64,000 bases of DNA from Zobellia uliginosa. GTDB lineage: Bacteria; Bacteroidota; Bacteroidia; Flavobacteriales; Flavobacteriaceae. The stretch lies in NCBI RefSeq assembly GCF_018860745.1, contig NZ_JAHKPY010000014.1, positions 310,001-374,000 of the forward strand. The letters are read 5' to 3'. The notes under the pieces are model-generated. The model was given only the letters and a program-made list of their open reading frames with translations, did not search any database and was not told the origin of the DNA. Position 1 is the first letter of the stretch, and every line of letters begins with the position of its first letter. Both the position numbers and the translations under genes were made by a program. Below, piece after piece: positions 1-8,601 of the stretch.

Positions 1-2600
1 TCCAATGTTTTGTCCACATTATAATAGACCTCCGTAATCTGTTCGTTTACGAATTCAGAAAGCTCAGCTCTTCTTAGAGAAAGAGCAAACAGACTATCGT
101 CAACATGCTCAAAAAGCTCACGTAACTCCTGCTGTTTATGTATAGCATTTGAAAATTGTGGACTATCTGAATCCACATCCTCCAGACTATCGTACAGTAA
201 TTCTTGCTTAAAAGAGAAGGTGATTAAATTATCCAATATTTGCCGAAGCATTTCGGCGTCTTCCGTTATGGTGGATTCCCCTCCCGCCCCAGCAGCAGAT
301 TTACTGAGTTGTTCACTCATTTCTTTCATCTTCTGCGCTGCAGACTTTTGTTTTTGTTTAGCTTTATCAGACTTTTCTTTTTTCTCACCACCCCCCGTAT
401 CCTTAGATTGTTCCTTTTTAAGCTCTTTTAAAGCTTCATTTTGATCTTCCTTAACCCCAGACTCCCTATCTTGGCTTCGATCTATATTTAATGGTTTATT
501 TAAATCTTCATTGTCCTTCTGAAGCTCATCAAATTCCTTTGTTATATCCTCAAAATCCTTGTTTAACTGTTCTTGGATATCTGTGTCCTCCAATGTATTT
601 AGTGAATCCGCAGCTTTTTCCTGTTCGTTAGAAAGTTTTTCCAAGTCCCTAGCTAGCTGATTTACCTTCTCCGTAACATAATACCGCTTGGTCAATTCTA
701 GCAACTGTTCAAGATTACGCTCACTGCTTTGCTGTTTCTTTCCCAATTCCTCTAACCTTTTTGAAAGCTCCTCTTTATCTATTTTATCAGCAATCTTATT
801 TAACTCATCAAGTAATTTTTCATTCTTCTTAGCACGTAATTCTTGACGCTCTAAACGTTCCTGAAGTAGCTCGTTAAACTTATCATTACTTTCCAATTTG
901 TTTAAGTTCTCTTTTAGCTGCTTACTAAACTCTTCCATTTGAATTTCCTGCTGTTGTTGCTTTTGTAGAAAATCCTTAATTTGATTTTGATCTGTAAAAT
1001 CTAGCTGATTCTTCTCTTTCTGCTCTTTTCTAATCTCCTTTAGGTCTTCTTTTTGTTCTTTGAACTGGTCTAACGACTTATCCAAATTATTGATAATAGA
1101 CTGCTGAGCCTCCAATTCCTTCTTTCTCAATTGACTCTCATCTAACAATGACAAGGAAAACACTTCGGATTTAGTTGATTTACCATTATGAATGGCATCA
1201 TTATCTACTGCCTCAAAATAAAAACTATACTGCTTATCCTCTAATAATTCCAGGCCTGAAGGGAAAGTATAATAAAATTGTTCAAAATTTCCTGATGGTG
1301 TGCTGAGCGGTATAACCTGACGCTTATCCGGTTCACCATCCCTATAACAAACAAGTTTTATACTCTTCAGTTTATAATCATCCGTGGCCTCTCCCGAGTA
1401 ATAGGCTAAATTGGGATTCAGGGAGTCCAAAACCTGTCTGACCTTGATAGCTGGATACGCATCTTTAATCACTGTAAATTCATAGGCTAGTTTCTCATAG
1501 TCATCCACATTATCATTTGATGTGGACACTTCATATCCCAAACTTTTATATACACGTTTCTGTAGAGAAAATGCACCGTCATCGACCAAAAAATCCTGAA
1601 TGGTATCCTTGGTGATTAAACGTACATTTTTGGTATTCTCCCCTTTGATATTCCAAGTGACCTTAGTGCCCTCCGGAAAAATTGCATTACCTGTACTTTT
1701 AATGGTTTCCGAAGCCCTACCCGTGTAATTAGGATAGTCTAACTTAACTTGAAAATCCTCAATAACTGGAGTCTTAAGCACCTGAAGTTGATAATCCCTT
1801 GATCTAACATCATTGGCCAAAAAATAAAATTTTGAGTTTTTTAAAGGAGGAGTGAACGTGTATAAGTACCGACCGTTATCTTCTCGTAAAAGAGACTGTT
1901 TTCCATCTATTACGATAAAAACGGTTTCCGGTTTAACCTCTCCTTTCGTAGTTACTTCAACAGTATGTTCCTTTGAATCCAAAACACGTAAATCATTAGA
2001 TAATAAGTGAAAAGAAAAAGGAGCAGGAGGCTCATAGGCCATACTATAATTCACAACTCTATCCGCAGAACCAAAAAAAGACTTTAAATTTCCCGAAACC
2101 CAAACCAACATAAGGATAAGAGCCGGTATTGCCAAGTACTTTAAATATTTAAAATTATCCTTAAAATCTACTGCCTTAGTAAAAGGAATTATGCTCATAT
2201 TCCGGCTTCGTTGTTCTATACTGGCCAACAATAATTCCGACTGGTTTTTATCCTCACCCAAATCAATAAGATTGTATAACTTATCTCCTACTTCCGGAAA
2301 ATGTTTACCTATCAATAAAGATGCTTGTCTATTGCTTATCCCTTGTTTAAGTTTAAACAGATAGAACAAGGGCTTAAGGATGTATTTAAACAACAAATAA
2401 AGCTCTATGCCCAGAAATGCCAGTAAAAGGATAAAACGACCCGTAGAATTGAGCCAAAGTAGGTATTCAATACCTAAAATCGCAATTAAGAAAAGTAACC
2501 CCAATGCTACAAAAAGCAAGACGCCTTTTATAAGCATCTTGGTATAATACTTTCTGATGAAACCGTTAAGCTTTCCCAGTATATTGCGGTAACCTGTCAT
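1..2600 (-). CDS. DUF4175 family membrane/coiled-coil protein (3' end outside window)
   Basis: An uninterrupted reading frame runs on the minus strand from an ATG at 2600 to the left edge, giving at least 866 residues without the C-terminus. The N-terminus begins MTGYRNILGKLN and has a hydrophobic hairpin at about residues 21-75 and another membrane segment near 155-172. An extracytoplasmic beta-rich part follows (about 180-480). From about 480 on the chain is a very long Lys/Glu/Gln-rich coiled coil, with a low-complexity Gln/Lys/Ser stretch near 730-790. This layout matches the DUF4175 proteins of Bacteroidota, usually around 1100 residues and of unknown function. A role at the envelope is inferred from topology only. 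It diverges from gltX. A near-consensus -7 box, TATCTTTA, lies at 2607-2614 on the minus strand, very close to the start codon. Confidence 0.8.
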   Translation of the reverse strand, partial: MTGYRNILGKLNGFIRKYYTKMLIKGVLLFVALGLLFLIAILGIEYLLWLNSTGRFILLLAFLGIELYLLFKYILKPLFYLFKLKQGISNRQASLLIGKHFPEVGDKLYNLIDLGEDKNQSELLLASIEQRSRNMSIIPFTKAVDFKDNFKYLKYLAIPALILMLVWVSGNLKSFFGSADRVVNYSMAYEPPAPFSFHLLSNDLRVLDSKEHTVEVTTKGEVKPETVFIVIDGKQSLLREDNGRYLYTFTPPLKNSKFYFLANDVRSRDYQLQVLKTPVIEDFQVKLDYPNYTGRASETIKSTGNAIFPEGTKVTWNIKGENTKNVRLITKDTIQDFLVDDGAFSLQKRVYKSLGYEVSTSNDNVDDYEKLAYEFTVIKDAYPAIKVRQVLDSLNPNLAYYSGEATDDYKLKSIKLVCYRDGEPDKRQVIPLSTPSGNFEQFYYTFPSGLELLEDKQYSFYFEAVDNDAIHNGKSTKSEVFSLSLLDESQLRKKELEAQQSIINNLDKSLDQFKEQKEDLKEIRKEQKEKNQLDFTDQNQIKDFLQKQQQQEIQMEEFSKQLKENLNKLESNDKFNELLQERLERQELRAKKNEKLLDELNKIADKIDKEELSKRLEELGKKQQSSERNLEQLLELTKRYYVTEKVNQLARDLEKLSNEQEKAADSLNTLEDTDIQEQLNKDFEDITKEFDELQKDNEDLNKPLNIDRSQDRESGVKEDQNEALKELKKEQSKDTGGGEKKEKSDKAKQKQKSAAQKMKEMSEQLSKSAAGAGGESTITEDAEMLRQILDNLITFSFKQELLYDSLEDVDSDSPQFSNAIHKQQELRELFEHVDDSLFALSLRRAELSEFVNEQITEVYYNVDKTL

Positions 2601-2682
2601 AGAACGTAAAGATAAGCAAAAAAGCACCTGAGCACTTAAAGCTTACTATAACCGAACAATAGCGCGGTTTAATTCGTATCCC

Positions 2683-2713
2683 TTTGGGACCTAGGTCGCT
2701 TTTTATACCTTTG
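2683..2713 (+). promoter_or_regulatory. gltX promoter, Bacteroidota -33/-7 type
   Basis: TTTG at 2683-2686 is followed after 19 bases by TACCTTTG (2706-2713), matching the TTTG / TAnnTTTG promoter of Bacteroidota. Transcription should start about 6-8 bases further on. This places the in-frame TTG at 2684 inside the promoter and so selects the ATG at 2732 as the gltX start. Confidence 0.75.
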
Positions 2714-2731
2714 CGCCATAAAAAAATCGCC

Positions 2732-4240
2732 ATGAGCCAAAGAGTACGCGTACGTTTTGCACCTAGCCCTACGGGGCCATTGCACATTGGTGGTGTCCGC
2801 ACCGCCCTATTCAATTATCTTTTCGCCAAAAAACACGGTGGCGATTTTATTTTACGAATAGAAGATACCGATCAAAACCGCTATGTAGAAGGTGCTGAAG
2901 AATATATCATAAACGCACTCAATTGGTGTGGACTTAAATTTGATGAAGGTCCCGGTTTGCAGGGGGATTTCGGACCCTACAGGCAAAGCGAACGCAAACA
3001 TTTATACAAACAATACGCAGAAGAACTAATTAGGAATGGTAAAGCCTACTACGCTTTTGATACAGCCGAACAATTAGATTTCCACAGAAAAAATCACGAG
3101 GCTAACGGCAAGACTTTTATTTACAACTGGCACAACCGTTTAAAACTGGATAATTCTTTGTCTTTAACCCCTGAAGAAGTTCAAAAACGACTTGATTCCG
3201 GTGAAGACTATGTGGTACGCTTCCTGACCGCACCCGATAAAAAACTACATTTAAAAGACATTGTTCGTGGTACTATAGAAATAGATACCAATGTATTGGA
3301 CGATAAGGTTCTTTTTAAAGGAGACGGAATGCCAACCTACCACCTAGCTAACATAGTAGATGATCATTTAATGCAAATCACTCACGTTATTCGTGGTGAA
3401 GAATGGCTTCCTTCCTTGGCATTACATCAGCAATTATATGATGCTTTTGGCTGGAACACACCTGAATTTGCACATTTGCCTTTAATTATGAAGCCCGTAG
3501 GGAAAGGCAAACTAAGCAAACGAGATGGAGAAAAAATGGGTTTCCCTGTGTTTCCATTAAGCTGGAAGGAGTCCCAAGGATATAGAGAAGCAGGTTATTT
3601 CCCAGAAGCCGTTGTTAATTTCTTGGCGCTGTTAGGCTGGAATCCAGGTACTGAAAAAGAAATCTTCAGTCTAGGAGAATTAGTTCATAGTTTTAGCCTA
3701 GAGCGTGTAAACAAGTCAGGAGCACGTTTTGATCCGGACAAAACCAAATGGTACAATCAACAGTATCTACAAAATAAGGCTAATGATGAACTGGGCGAGT
3801 TATATGCCGAAATACTAAAAAAGAAGTCCATCTCTATAGCTACAAAACCAAAAGGCTACGTGGAAAAGGTTGTTGCTTTAATAAAGGAACGCGCTGTTTT
3901 TGTAGCAGATTTTTGGGATTTATCTGATTATTTCTTTGTTGCTCCTACCTCGTACAACGAGAAAGCAGCCAAAAAACAATGGAAAGAAGGTACGCCAGAT
4001 ATTCTAAACCATCTGGTATCAATACTTGAAGAAATCTCCGATTTCTCCTCCGAAAACGTTGAAACTATCGTAAAAAAATGGATTGGTGAACAAGAACTGT
4101 CCTTTGGTAAGGTAATGCCACCATTGCGTTTGGTGATTGTTGGTGATATGAAAGGCCCGCATTTATTTGATATTATAGCCATGATCGGCAAAGAAGATAG
4201 CATTGCTAGAATTCAAAAAGCAATATTGCATTTGGCTTAG
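2732..4240 (+). CDS. gltX: Glutamate--tRNA ligase
   Basis: This 502-residue class I aminoacyl-tRNA synthetase charges tRNA-Glu with glutamate in the cytoplasm. The N-terminus RVRFAPSPTGPLHIGG holds the HIGH-type motif, IEDTDQNR is the conserved glutamate/ATP pocket segment, and KLSKRDG near residue 265 is the KMSKS-type loop, followed by a short lineage-type insertion. The C-terminal half is the anticodon-binding helical domain. Length fits bacterial GluRS. The ATG at 2732 is chosen because the promoter box lies just upstream and the family N-terminus begins there. Because a separate glutaminyl-tRNA synthetase is encoded at 6.7-8.4 kb, this enzyme is expected to be the discriminating type that does not mischarge tRNA-Gln. 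A strong hairpin terminator follows the stop codon. Confidence 0.96.
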   Translation: MSQRVRVRFAPSPTGPLHIGGVRTALFNYLFAKKHGGDFILRIEDTDQNRYVEGAEEYIINALNWCGLKFDEGPGLQGDFGPYRQSERKHLYKQYAEELIRNGKAYYAFDTAEQLDFHRKNHEANGKTFIYNWHNRLKLDNSLSLTPEEVQKRLDSGEDYVVRFLTAPDKKLHLKDIVRGTIEIDTNVLDDKVLFKGDGMPTYHLANIVDDHLMQITHVIRGEEWLPSLALHQQLYDAFGWNTPEFAHLPLIMKPVGKGKLSKRDGEKMGFPVFPLSWKESQGYREAGYFPEAVVNFLALLGWNPGTEKEIFSLGELVHSFSLERVNKSGARFDPDKTKWYNQQYLQNKANDELGELYAEILKKKSISIATKPKGYVEKVVALIKERAVFVADFWDLSDYFFVAPTSYNEKAAKKQWKEGTPDILNHLVSILEEISDFSSENVETIVKKWIGEQELSFGKVMPPLRLVIVGDMKGPHLFDIIAMIGKEDSIARIQKAILHLA

Positions 4241-4258
4241 AAACCCTCTATTCCATTG

Positions 4259-4300
4259 AAAAGGTGCAGATTTTAGTTCGTTCTAATTTCTGCACCTTTT
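4259..4300 (+). terminator. Rho-independent terminator after gltX
   Basis: A perfect 12-bp inverted repeat (AAAAGGTGCAGA / TCTGCACCTTTT) with an 18-base loop runs into a T-rich tail, 18 bases after the gltX stop codon. Confidence 0.85.
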
Positions 4301-4395
4301 TTATTTATTGATAGTACTTGTAACAAACCCAAGAAAAGTACTACATATATACAATACGTTTTGTAAATTCAATTCATAACTAAAAATCACAAATT

Positions 4396-5322
4396 ATGGG
4401 AAATCTTATCTGGATACCGGTCATTTTCTTCGTCATTGCGACGTTTCTTTCTGGGGTCTTTATAGTTAAACAACAAACCGCAGTTCTTATAGAAACATTC
4501 GGAAAATTCACAAGTGTTAGACAATCGGGAATTCACTTTAAAATACCATTTGTACAGCGCATTTCGGCAAGGATGGGACTTAAAATTCAGCAACTGGATG
4601 TTATAATCGAAACTAAAACCTTAGATGATGTTTTTGTAAAACTTAAGGTTTCCGTACAATATGTAGTAATTAAGGAAAAGGTATATGATGCCTTCTATAA
4701 ATTAGAATATCCACATGAGCAAATCACTTCATATGTATTTGATGTGGTACGGGCCGAAGTTCCAAAAATGAAATTAGATGATGTATTTGTAAAGAAGGAT
4801 GATATAGCCATTGCGGTTAAGTCAGAACTACAGGATGCCATGTTAGATTACGGCTATGACATTATTAAAACCTTGGTAACGGATATTGACCCAGATGCTC
4901 AGGTAAAAGAAGCCATGAACCGTATTAATGCCTCTGAGCGTGAAAAAATAGCAGCACAGTTTGAGGGTGATGCTGCCCGTATCCTTATTGTTGAAAAGGC
5001 AAAAGCGGAAGCGGAAAGTAAGCGATTACAAGGTCAAGGTATTGCAGACCAACGTCGCGAAATTGCTCGCGGATTAGAAGAATCCGTTGAGGTTTTAAAC
5101 AAAGTTGGTATTAACTCACAAGAAGCTTCTGCCCTAATTGTGGTTACTCAACATTATGATACGCTTCAATCCATTGGTGAAGAAACCAATACTAATCTGA
5201 TATTGCTACCTAATTCACCTCAAGCCGGTAGTGATATGTTGAATAACATGGTGGCCTCTTTTACAGCAAGTAATATGATTGGTGAATCAATGAAAAAGAC
5301 ACAGCAAGAGAAGAAAAAATAA
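4396..5322 (+). CDS. SPFH/band 7 (stomatin-like) membrane protein
   Basis: The 308-residue protein has one N-terminal membrane segment (about residues 4-24), then an SPFH/band-7 domain (about 25-190) with the typical TFGKF and GIHFKIPF stretches. A charged helical segment rich in Ala, Glu and Lys follows (about 195-245), with the repeated EKAKAEAES pattern seen in stomatins and flotillins. The tail is polar and Lys-rich. Such proteins form large membrane-associated oligomers that organise lipid microdomains or modulate membrane proteases. The overall order resembles QmcA/HIR-type proteins more than HflC or HflK, and no NfeD partner gene is adjacent. It stands alone between the gltX terminator and the convergent YtxH operon. 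The substrate or partner cannot be told from sequence. Confidence 0.88.
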   Translation: MGNLIWIPVIFFVIATFLSGVFIVKQQTAVLIETFGKFTSVRQSGIHFKIPFVQRISARMGLKIQQLDVIIETKTLDDVFVKLKVSVQYVVIKEKVYDAFYKLEYPHEQITSYVFDVVRAEVPKMKLDDVFVKKDDIAIAVKSELQDAMLDYGYDIIKTLVTDIDPDAQVKEAMNRINASEREKIAAQFEGDAARILIVEKAKAEAESKRLQGQGIADQRREIARGLEESVEVLNKVGINSQEASALIVVTQHYDTLQSIGEETNTNLILLPNSPQAGSDMLNNMVASFTASNMIGESMKKTQQEKKK

Positions 5323-5341
5323 ATTTCTTTGAGAAACCGTT

Positions 5342-5380
5342 AAAAAAAAGGGCATTAAGAATTACATCTTAAGGCCCTTT
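5342..5380 (-). terminator. Terminator of the YtxH-holin-DUF6327 operon
   Basis: AAAGGGCATTAAG pairs with CTTAAGGCCCTTT with one mismatch. Read on the minus strand the hairpin ends in eight T residues, so it terminates the operon coming from the right. It may also slow transcripts from the SPFH gene. Confidence 0.7.
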
Positions 5381-5397
5381 CATATTCTATATAGAAT

Positions 5398-5610
5398 CTA
5401 GAATTTCTTCATTAACTTCTTCGCTACAAGAGATAAGGTGAGTTTTTGTAAAACACCGCTAAAACCACCGAGCAAATTCGTAGGATACAAGCTGTTTTTA
5501 GTTATTTGTACTTGCATTTTTAGATTTTCTCGTTCTATTTCCTGTTGCAATTTTAGAACTTTTAAATCTTTGTCTATCTGTTCAAAGGAAGTGTATTTCT
5601 TTGGTATCAT
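5398..5610 (-). CDS. Small DUF6327-like protein
   Basis: A 70-residue protein with an N-terminal amphipathic helix (FEQIDKDLKVLKLQQEIERE) and a C-terminal part containing YPTNLLGGF and a hydrophobic LTLSLVAKKL segment. Composition and context match the short flavobacterial family I know as DUF6327, whose members sit beside holin-like and YtxH genes. Function is unknown. Its start overlaps the stop of the upstream holin-like gene by 4 bp (5607-5610), which indicates translational coupling in one operon. The family name is from memory and is less certain than the reality of the gene. Confidence 0.68.
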   Translation of the reverse strand: MIPKKYTSFEQIDKDLKVLKLQQEIERENLKMQVQITKNSLYPTNLLGGFSGVLQKLTLSLVAKKLMKKF

Positions 5611-5957
5611 ATTTCTTCAAAATAAAGTTCGGAAAATCTTGCCATTAAAGGTTTAACCAATGACTTACGAAAGACAAAGACCAATATTCCTATAAGAATA
5701 TAGAATCCTCCAACAACTAAAAAGCCAATAGCAGTATTACCCATTTCTGATCCAATCCAAAAACCGGCAGCGATTGAAAGAAACAAAAGGGCAAGTACGA
5801 ATGCTATGCCTAGAAAAACGGCTTGTGCAAGGCCGGTAATACCCTTCATGAGCAATTTAAAGGCTTTTAGCTTGTAAAACTCCCTGCTACTATCAATATA
5901 TGACTTAGCACTTGCCTCAGCTTCTGAAATGCTCTCTTTTAGTTCTTCAAAAGCCAT
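5607..5957 (-). CDS. Holin-X/DUF1469-type membrane protein
   Basis: This 116-residue protein has a soluble helical N-terminus of about 40 residues, two strongly hydrophobic membrane segments (about 43-65 and 75-96) separated by a short Gly-rich turn, and a basic tail. This is the layout of the 'phage holin family' (DUF1469, holin-X) proteins, which in Bacteroidota are chromosomal, not prophage, genes and usually accompany YtxH-domain proteins. A holin function is not shown. A membrane-stress or cell-envelope role is the usual inference. It is the middle gene of a three-gene operon, 3 bases after the YtxH gene. Confidence 0.8.
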   Translation of the reverse strand: MAFEELKESISEAEASAKSYIDSSREFYKLKAFKLLMKGITGLAQAVFLGIAFVLALLFLSIAAGFWIGSEMGNTAIGFLVVGGFYILIGILVFVFRKSLVKPLMARFSELYFEEI

Positions 5958-5960
5958 ATA

Positions 5961-6290
5961 TTATTTCTGTAATTGCGCATTCTTTTTCTTCAATTCTGCC
6001 AATTTATTCTCTAGGCTCATAATGATATCATCAGCCTTGTAGCTCATATTTGAAATCGTATCTTCCAATTTCATCTCAAAATCAACCTTTTTCTCCTCAG
6101 CAGTCTTTGTAAGTTCCTCAGTTGCTTGTGTGATTCTGTGGGTTAAATCGTCTTTGGTCTTCAAAGCGTTCTTTTTAATTTTTTTCCTGGTTTTTTCACC
6201 TTTAGCCGGTGCATACAGAATTCCTGCCCCTACTCCAATTATTGCTCCGGTTAAAACCGCCAATAAAACATTTCCACTATCATTTGACAT
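5961..6290 (-). CDS. YtxH domain-containing protein
   Basis: The 109-residue protein starts with a short hydrophobic glycine-rich segment (about 7-27, GAIIGVGAGILYAPAKGEKTR), the hallmark of the YtxH/GvpP-like family. A long Lys/Glu-rich helix follows and ends in KKKNAQLQ. Members are small membrane-anchored proteins induced by general stress in Bacillus, and their molecular function is unknown. First gene of the operon with the holin-like and DUF6327-like genes. No clear TAnnTTTG box is visible in the 100 bases upstream. Confidence 0.85.
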   Translation of the reverse strand: MSNDSGNVLLAVLTGAIIGVGAGILYAPAKGEKTRKKIKKNALKTKDDLTHRITQATEELTKTAEEKKVDFEMKLEDTISNMSYKADDIIMSLENKLAELKKKNAQLQK

Positions 6291-6698
6291 AATCTCTATT
6301 TTTTTAAATTAATATTTTACTTAAAATATAATGCGTTTTCTTTTCGCTTAAAAAATAGAAAAGTAAAACGTCGTTTATATATATTCTGCAATGTACTCTA
6401 AACAAGATTGCAATATGACCTCAATCGATTCGAAAATTAACGTTTACATCTATTTAAGTAAGATTTAACGCTTTTCAAGCCTTTTAACGACAGTAAGATC
6501 GATAAGTGGATAGATTTATAGGCTCAAATTTTAATTGTCCTCACAAGTCGCCAAACAAAGTGATTATTAATAACACATACCTATGGTTATTTATAATATA
6601 ATAAGAATAATCTATACTGTTAATTTTGGAAGTTATCCATAAAAAACTTCTTAAAAACAAAATGTCCTTAAGAAGTTTCCTTATGTAAATGGTTAATG
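6291..6698. other. Intergenic gap upstream of the YtxH operon
   Basis: About 400 bases between the divergently placed YtxH start and the glnS stop. It contains the glnS terminator (6641-6680) and otherwise AT-rich sequence. I see no convincing gene or structured RNA. Short frames here have no protein-like composition. Confidence 0.6.
6641..6680 (-). terminator. glnS terminator
   Basis: The 11-bp inverted repeat AAACTTCTTAA / TTAAGAAGTTT, with a 13-base loop, lies 20 bases beyond the glnS stop. On the minus strand it runs into TTTATGG, giving six T residues including the stem end. Confidence 0.75.
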
Positions 6699-8381
6699 TT
6701 ACTTGTTTTGAACTTTTGCCCAAGTATCTCGTAATCCGACCGTTTTGTTAAAAACTAATTTACCTTCCTTAGAATCTGGATCAACACAAAAATATCCCAA
6801 ACGTTGAAACTGAAATCGATCACCTGATTTTGCTGTTGCCAAACTCGGTTCTAAATAACCAGTTATCACTTTTAGGGAATTAGGATTTATAAATTCCATA
6901 AAATCCTTATCCTTATGCGTATCCGGGCTTTCATCTGTAAATAAACGGTCATATAGCCTAACCTCTGCTTTTAAAGCATGGGCTACAGATACCCAATGCA
7001 ATGTTCCTTTTACTTTACGTAGGCTTTCTTCCGTACCACTCCCACTTTTACTTTTAGGATCATACGTACATTGAATTTCAATTATATTCCCATCGGTATC
7101 TTTTGTGCAGCTCTCGGCTTTTATGATAAATCCCGACTTTAGCCTCACTTCTCCGCCTAATTTAAGACGAAAAAATTTACGGTTGGCCTCTTCTCTAAAA
7201 TCTTCTTTCTCTATATAAATCTCTCTAGAAAATGGAACTTCGCGTTTACCAGCAGATGCATCTTCTGGATTATTTTCAGTTTGCAACCACTCCACTTCAC
7301 CCTCTGGATAATTAGTAATAACTACTTTTACCGGGTCTAAAACACCCATAACCCTTGGAGAAATTTTATTTAAATGATCACGCAAATGGAATTCCAAAAG
7401 TGATACGTCAATAAGATTATCCCGTTTGGCAATACCTATGGTCTCCACAAAATTACGAATAGACTCTGGTGTATAACCCCTTCTTCGAAGCCCGGATAAC
7501 GTACTCATTCTTGGATCATCCCATCCTGTAACCACATTCTGTTCTACCAATTGCAATAACTTGCGTTTACTTACAACCGTATGACTTAAGTTTCTTCTAG
7601 CGAACTCACGTTGTTTAGGCCGAAGTTTATTTGCATCTGTAACCTGATCCAAAAACCAATCATATAATTCGCGGTGCATAGCGAACTCCAACGTACAGAA
7701 TGAATGCGAAACTTGTTCTATATAATCACTCTCACCATGTGTCCAATCATACATGGGATAAATACACCAATCGGTATTAGTGCGGTGATGAGCCTTATGT
7801 AACACACGGTACATAATAGGGTCACGCATCAACATGTTAGAGGACGCCATATCTATTTTAGCTCTCAACACATGCGTTCCTTCCTGAAATTCTCCATCTT
7901 TCATTTTCTGAAAAATAGCTAAATTCTCATCTACGGAACGATCTCTAAACGGACTATTCGTTCCTGCCTGTGTAGGTGTTCCTTTTTGCTCTGCCATCTG
8001 CTCGGAAGATTGCTCATCCACATATGCCTTTCCCTGCTTGATCAACTCTATGGCCCAATCGTACAACTGTTGGAAATAATCAGAAGCATACCTTTCGGTA
8101 TCCCACTTAAATCCCAACCATTCCACATCTTTTTTAATAGCGTCTACATACTCCTGTTCTTCCTTAGCAGGATTGGTGTCATCAAACCTCAAATTTACCG
8201 GTGCATCATACCGTAATCCAAGCCCAAAATTTAGGCAAATGGAGCTTGCATGGCCAATGTGTAAATAGCCGTTTGGCTCTGGTGGAAAACGAAAACGTAA
8301 TTCCTTTTTAGAGTAACCGTTTTTTAGATCGTCTTCAACAATATGTTCAATGAAATTCAAGGATTCAACTGCCTCGCTCAT
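6699..8381 (-). CDS. glnS: Glutamine--tRNA ligase
   Basis: This 560-residue class I synthetase charges tRNA-Gln. FPPEPNGYLHIGHA near residue 40 is the GlnRS form of the HIGH motif, and VVSKRKL near 270 is the KMSKS-type loop. The C-terminal third forms the two beta-barrel anticodon domains. Length is close to E. coli GlnRS (554). The frame extends upstream to ATG codons at 8390 and 8402, but the promoter box TACCTTTG occupies 8402-8409. Transcription should therefore begin near 8395, so the start at 8381 (MSEAVESLNF) is preferred. Having GlnRS means tRNA-Gln can be charged directly without the amidotransferase route. A hairpin terminator follows. Confidence 0.95.
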   Translation of the reverse strand: MSEAVESLNFIEHIVEDDLKNGYSKKELRFRFPPEPNGYLHIGHASSICLNFGLGLRYDAPVNLRFDDTNPAKEEQEYVDAIKKDVEWLGFKWDTERYASDYFQQLYDWAIELIKQGKAYVDEQSSEQMAEQKGTPTQAGTNSPFRDRSVDENLAIFQKMKDGEFQEGTHVLRAKIDMASSNMLMRDPIMYRVLHKAHHRTNTDWCIYPMYDWTHGESDYIEQVSHSFCTLEFAMHRELYDWFLDQVTDANKLRPKQREFARRNLSHTVVSKRKLLQLVEQNVVTGWDDPRMSTLSGLRRRGYTPESIRNFVETIGIAKRDNLIDVSLLEFHLRDHLNKISPRVMGVLDPVKVVITNYPEGEVEWLQTENNPEDASAGKREVPFSREIYIEKEDFREEANRKFFRLKLGGEVRLKSGFIIKAESCTKDTDGNIIEIQCTYDPKSKSGSGTEESLRKVKGTLHWVSVAHALKAEVRLYDRLFTDESPDTHKDKDFMEFINPNSLKVITGYLEPSLATAKSGDRFQFQRLGYFCVDPDSKEGKLVFNKTVGLRDTWAKVQNK

Positions 8382-8401
8382 AGGGTTCATTTTTAGAGCC
8401 A

Positions 8402-8409
8402 CAAAGGTA
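8402..8409 (-). promoter_or_regulatory. glnS -7 promoter box
   Basis: On the minus strand this reads TACCTTTG, a perfect TAnnTTTG. It covers the furthest upstream ATG of glnS and so argues for the internal start. A -33 TTG is not obvious. Confidence 0.65.
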
Positions 8410-8601
8410 AGTAAAATGCAGTAATCGATAAGATTTCAAATTTCATTCATACAAATAGTGGCATTTCACAACAATTATATAACCTGATACAACAATAAAT
8501 TCTCCACGCGTGTATAATAGGTCATATTTGTTATGTATTCTACTTGTCATAACCCAAATCTGACATTGAAACCTGTAGTAAACCCAAAACTACGCCTACT
8601 T

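Noticed and set aside
220-444. A small plus-strand gene at the left edge
   Set aside because: It is the complementary strand of the coiled-coil part of the DUF4175 gene, whose frame is open across the whole region.
5607-5957. The holin-like gene as evidence of a prophage
   Set aside because: No other phage genes are nearby and this family is chromosomal in Bacteroidota together with YtxH proteins.
6633-6641. TTATCCATA as a DnaA box marking an origin
   Set aside because: A single isolated 9-mer next to the glnS terminator in AT-rich DNA is expected by chance. It mainly warns against over-reading the boxes at 33.2-33.6 kb.
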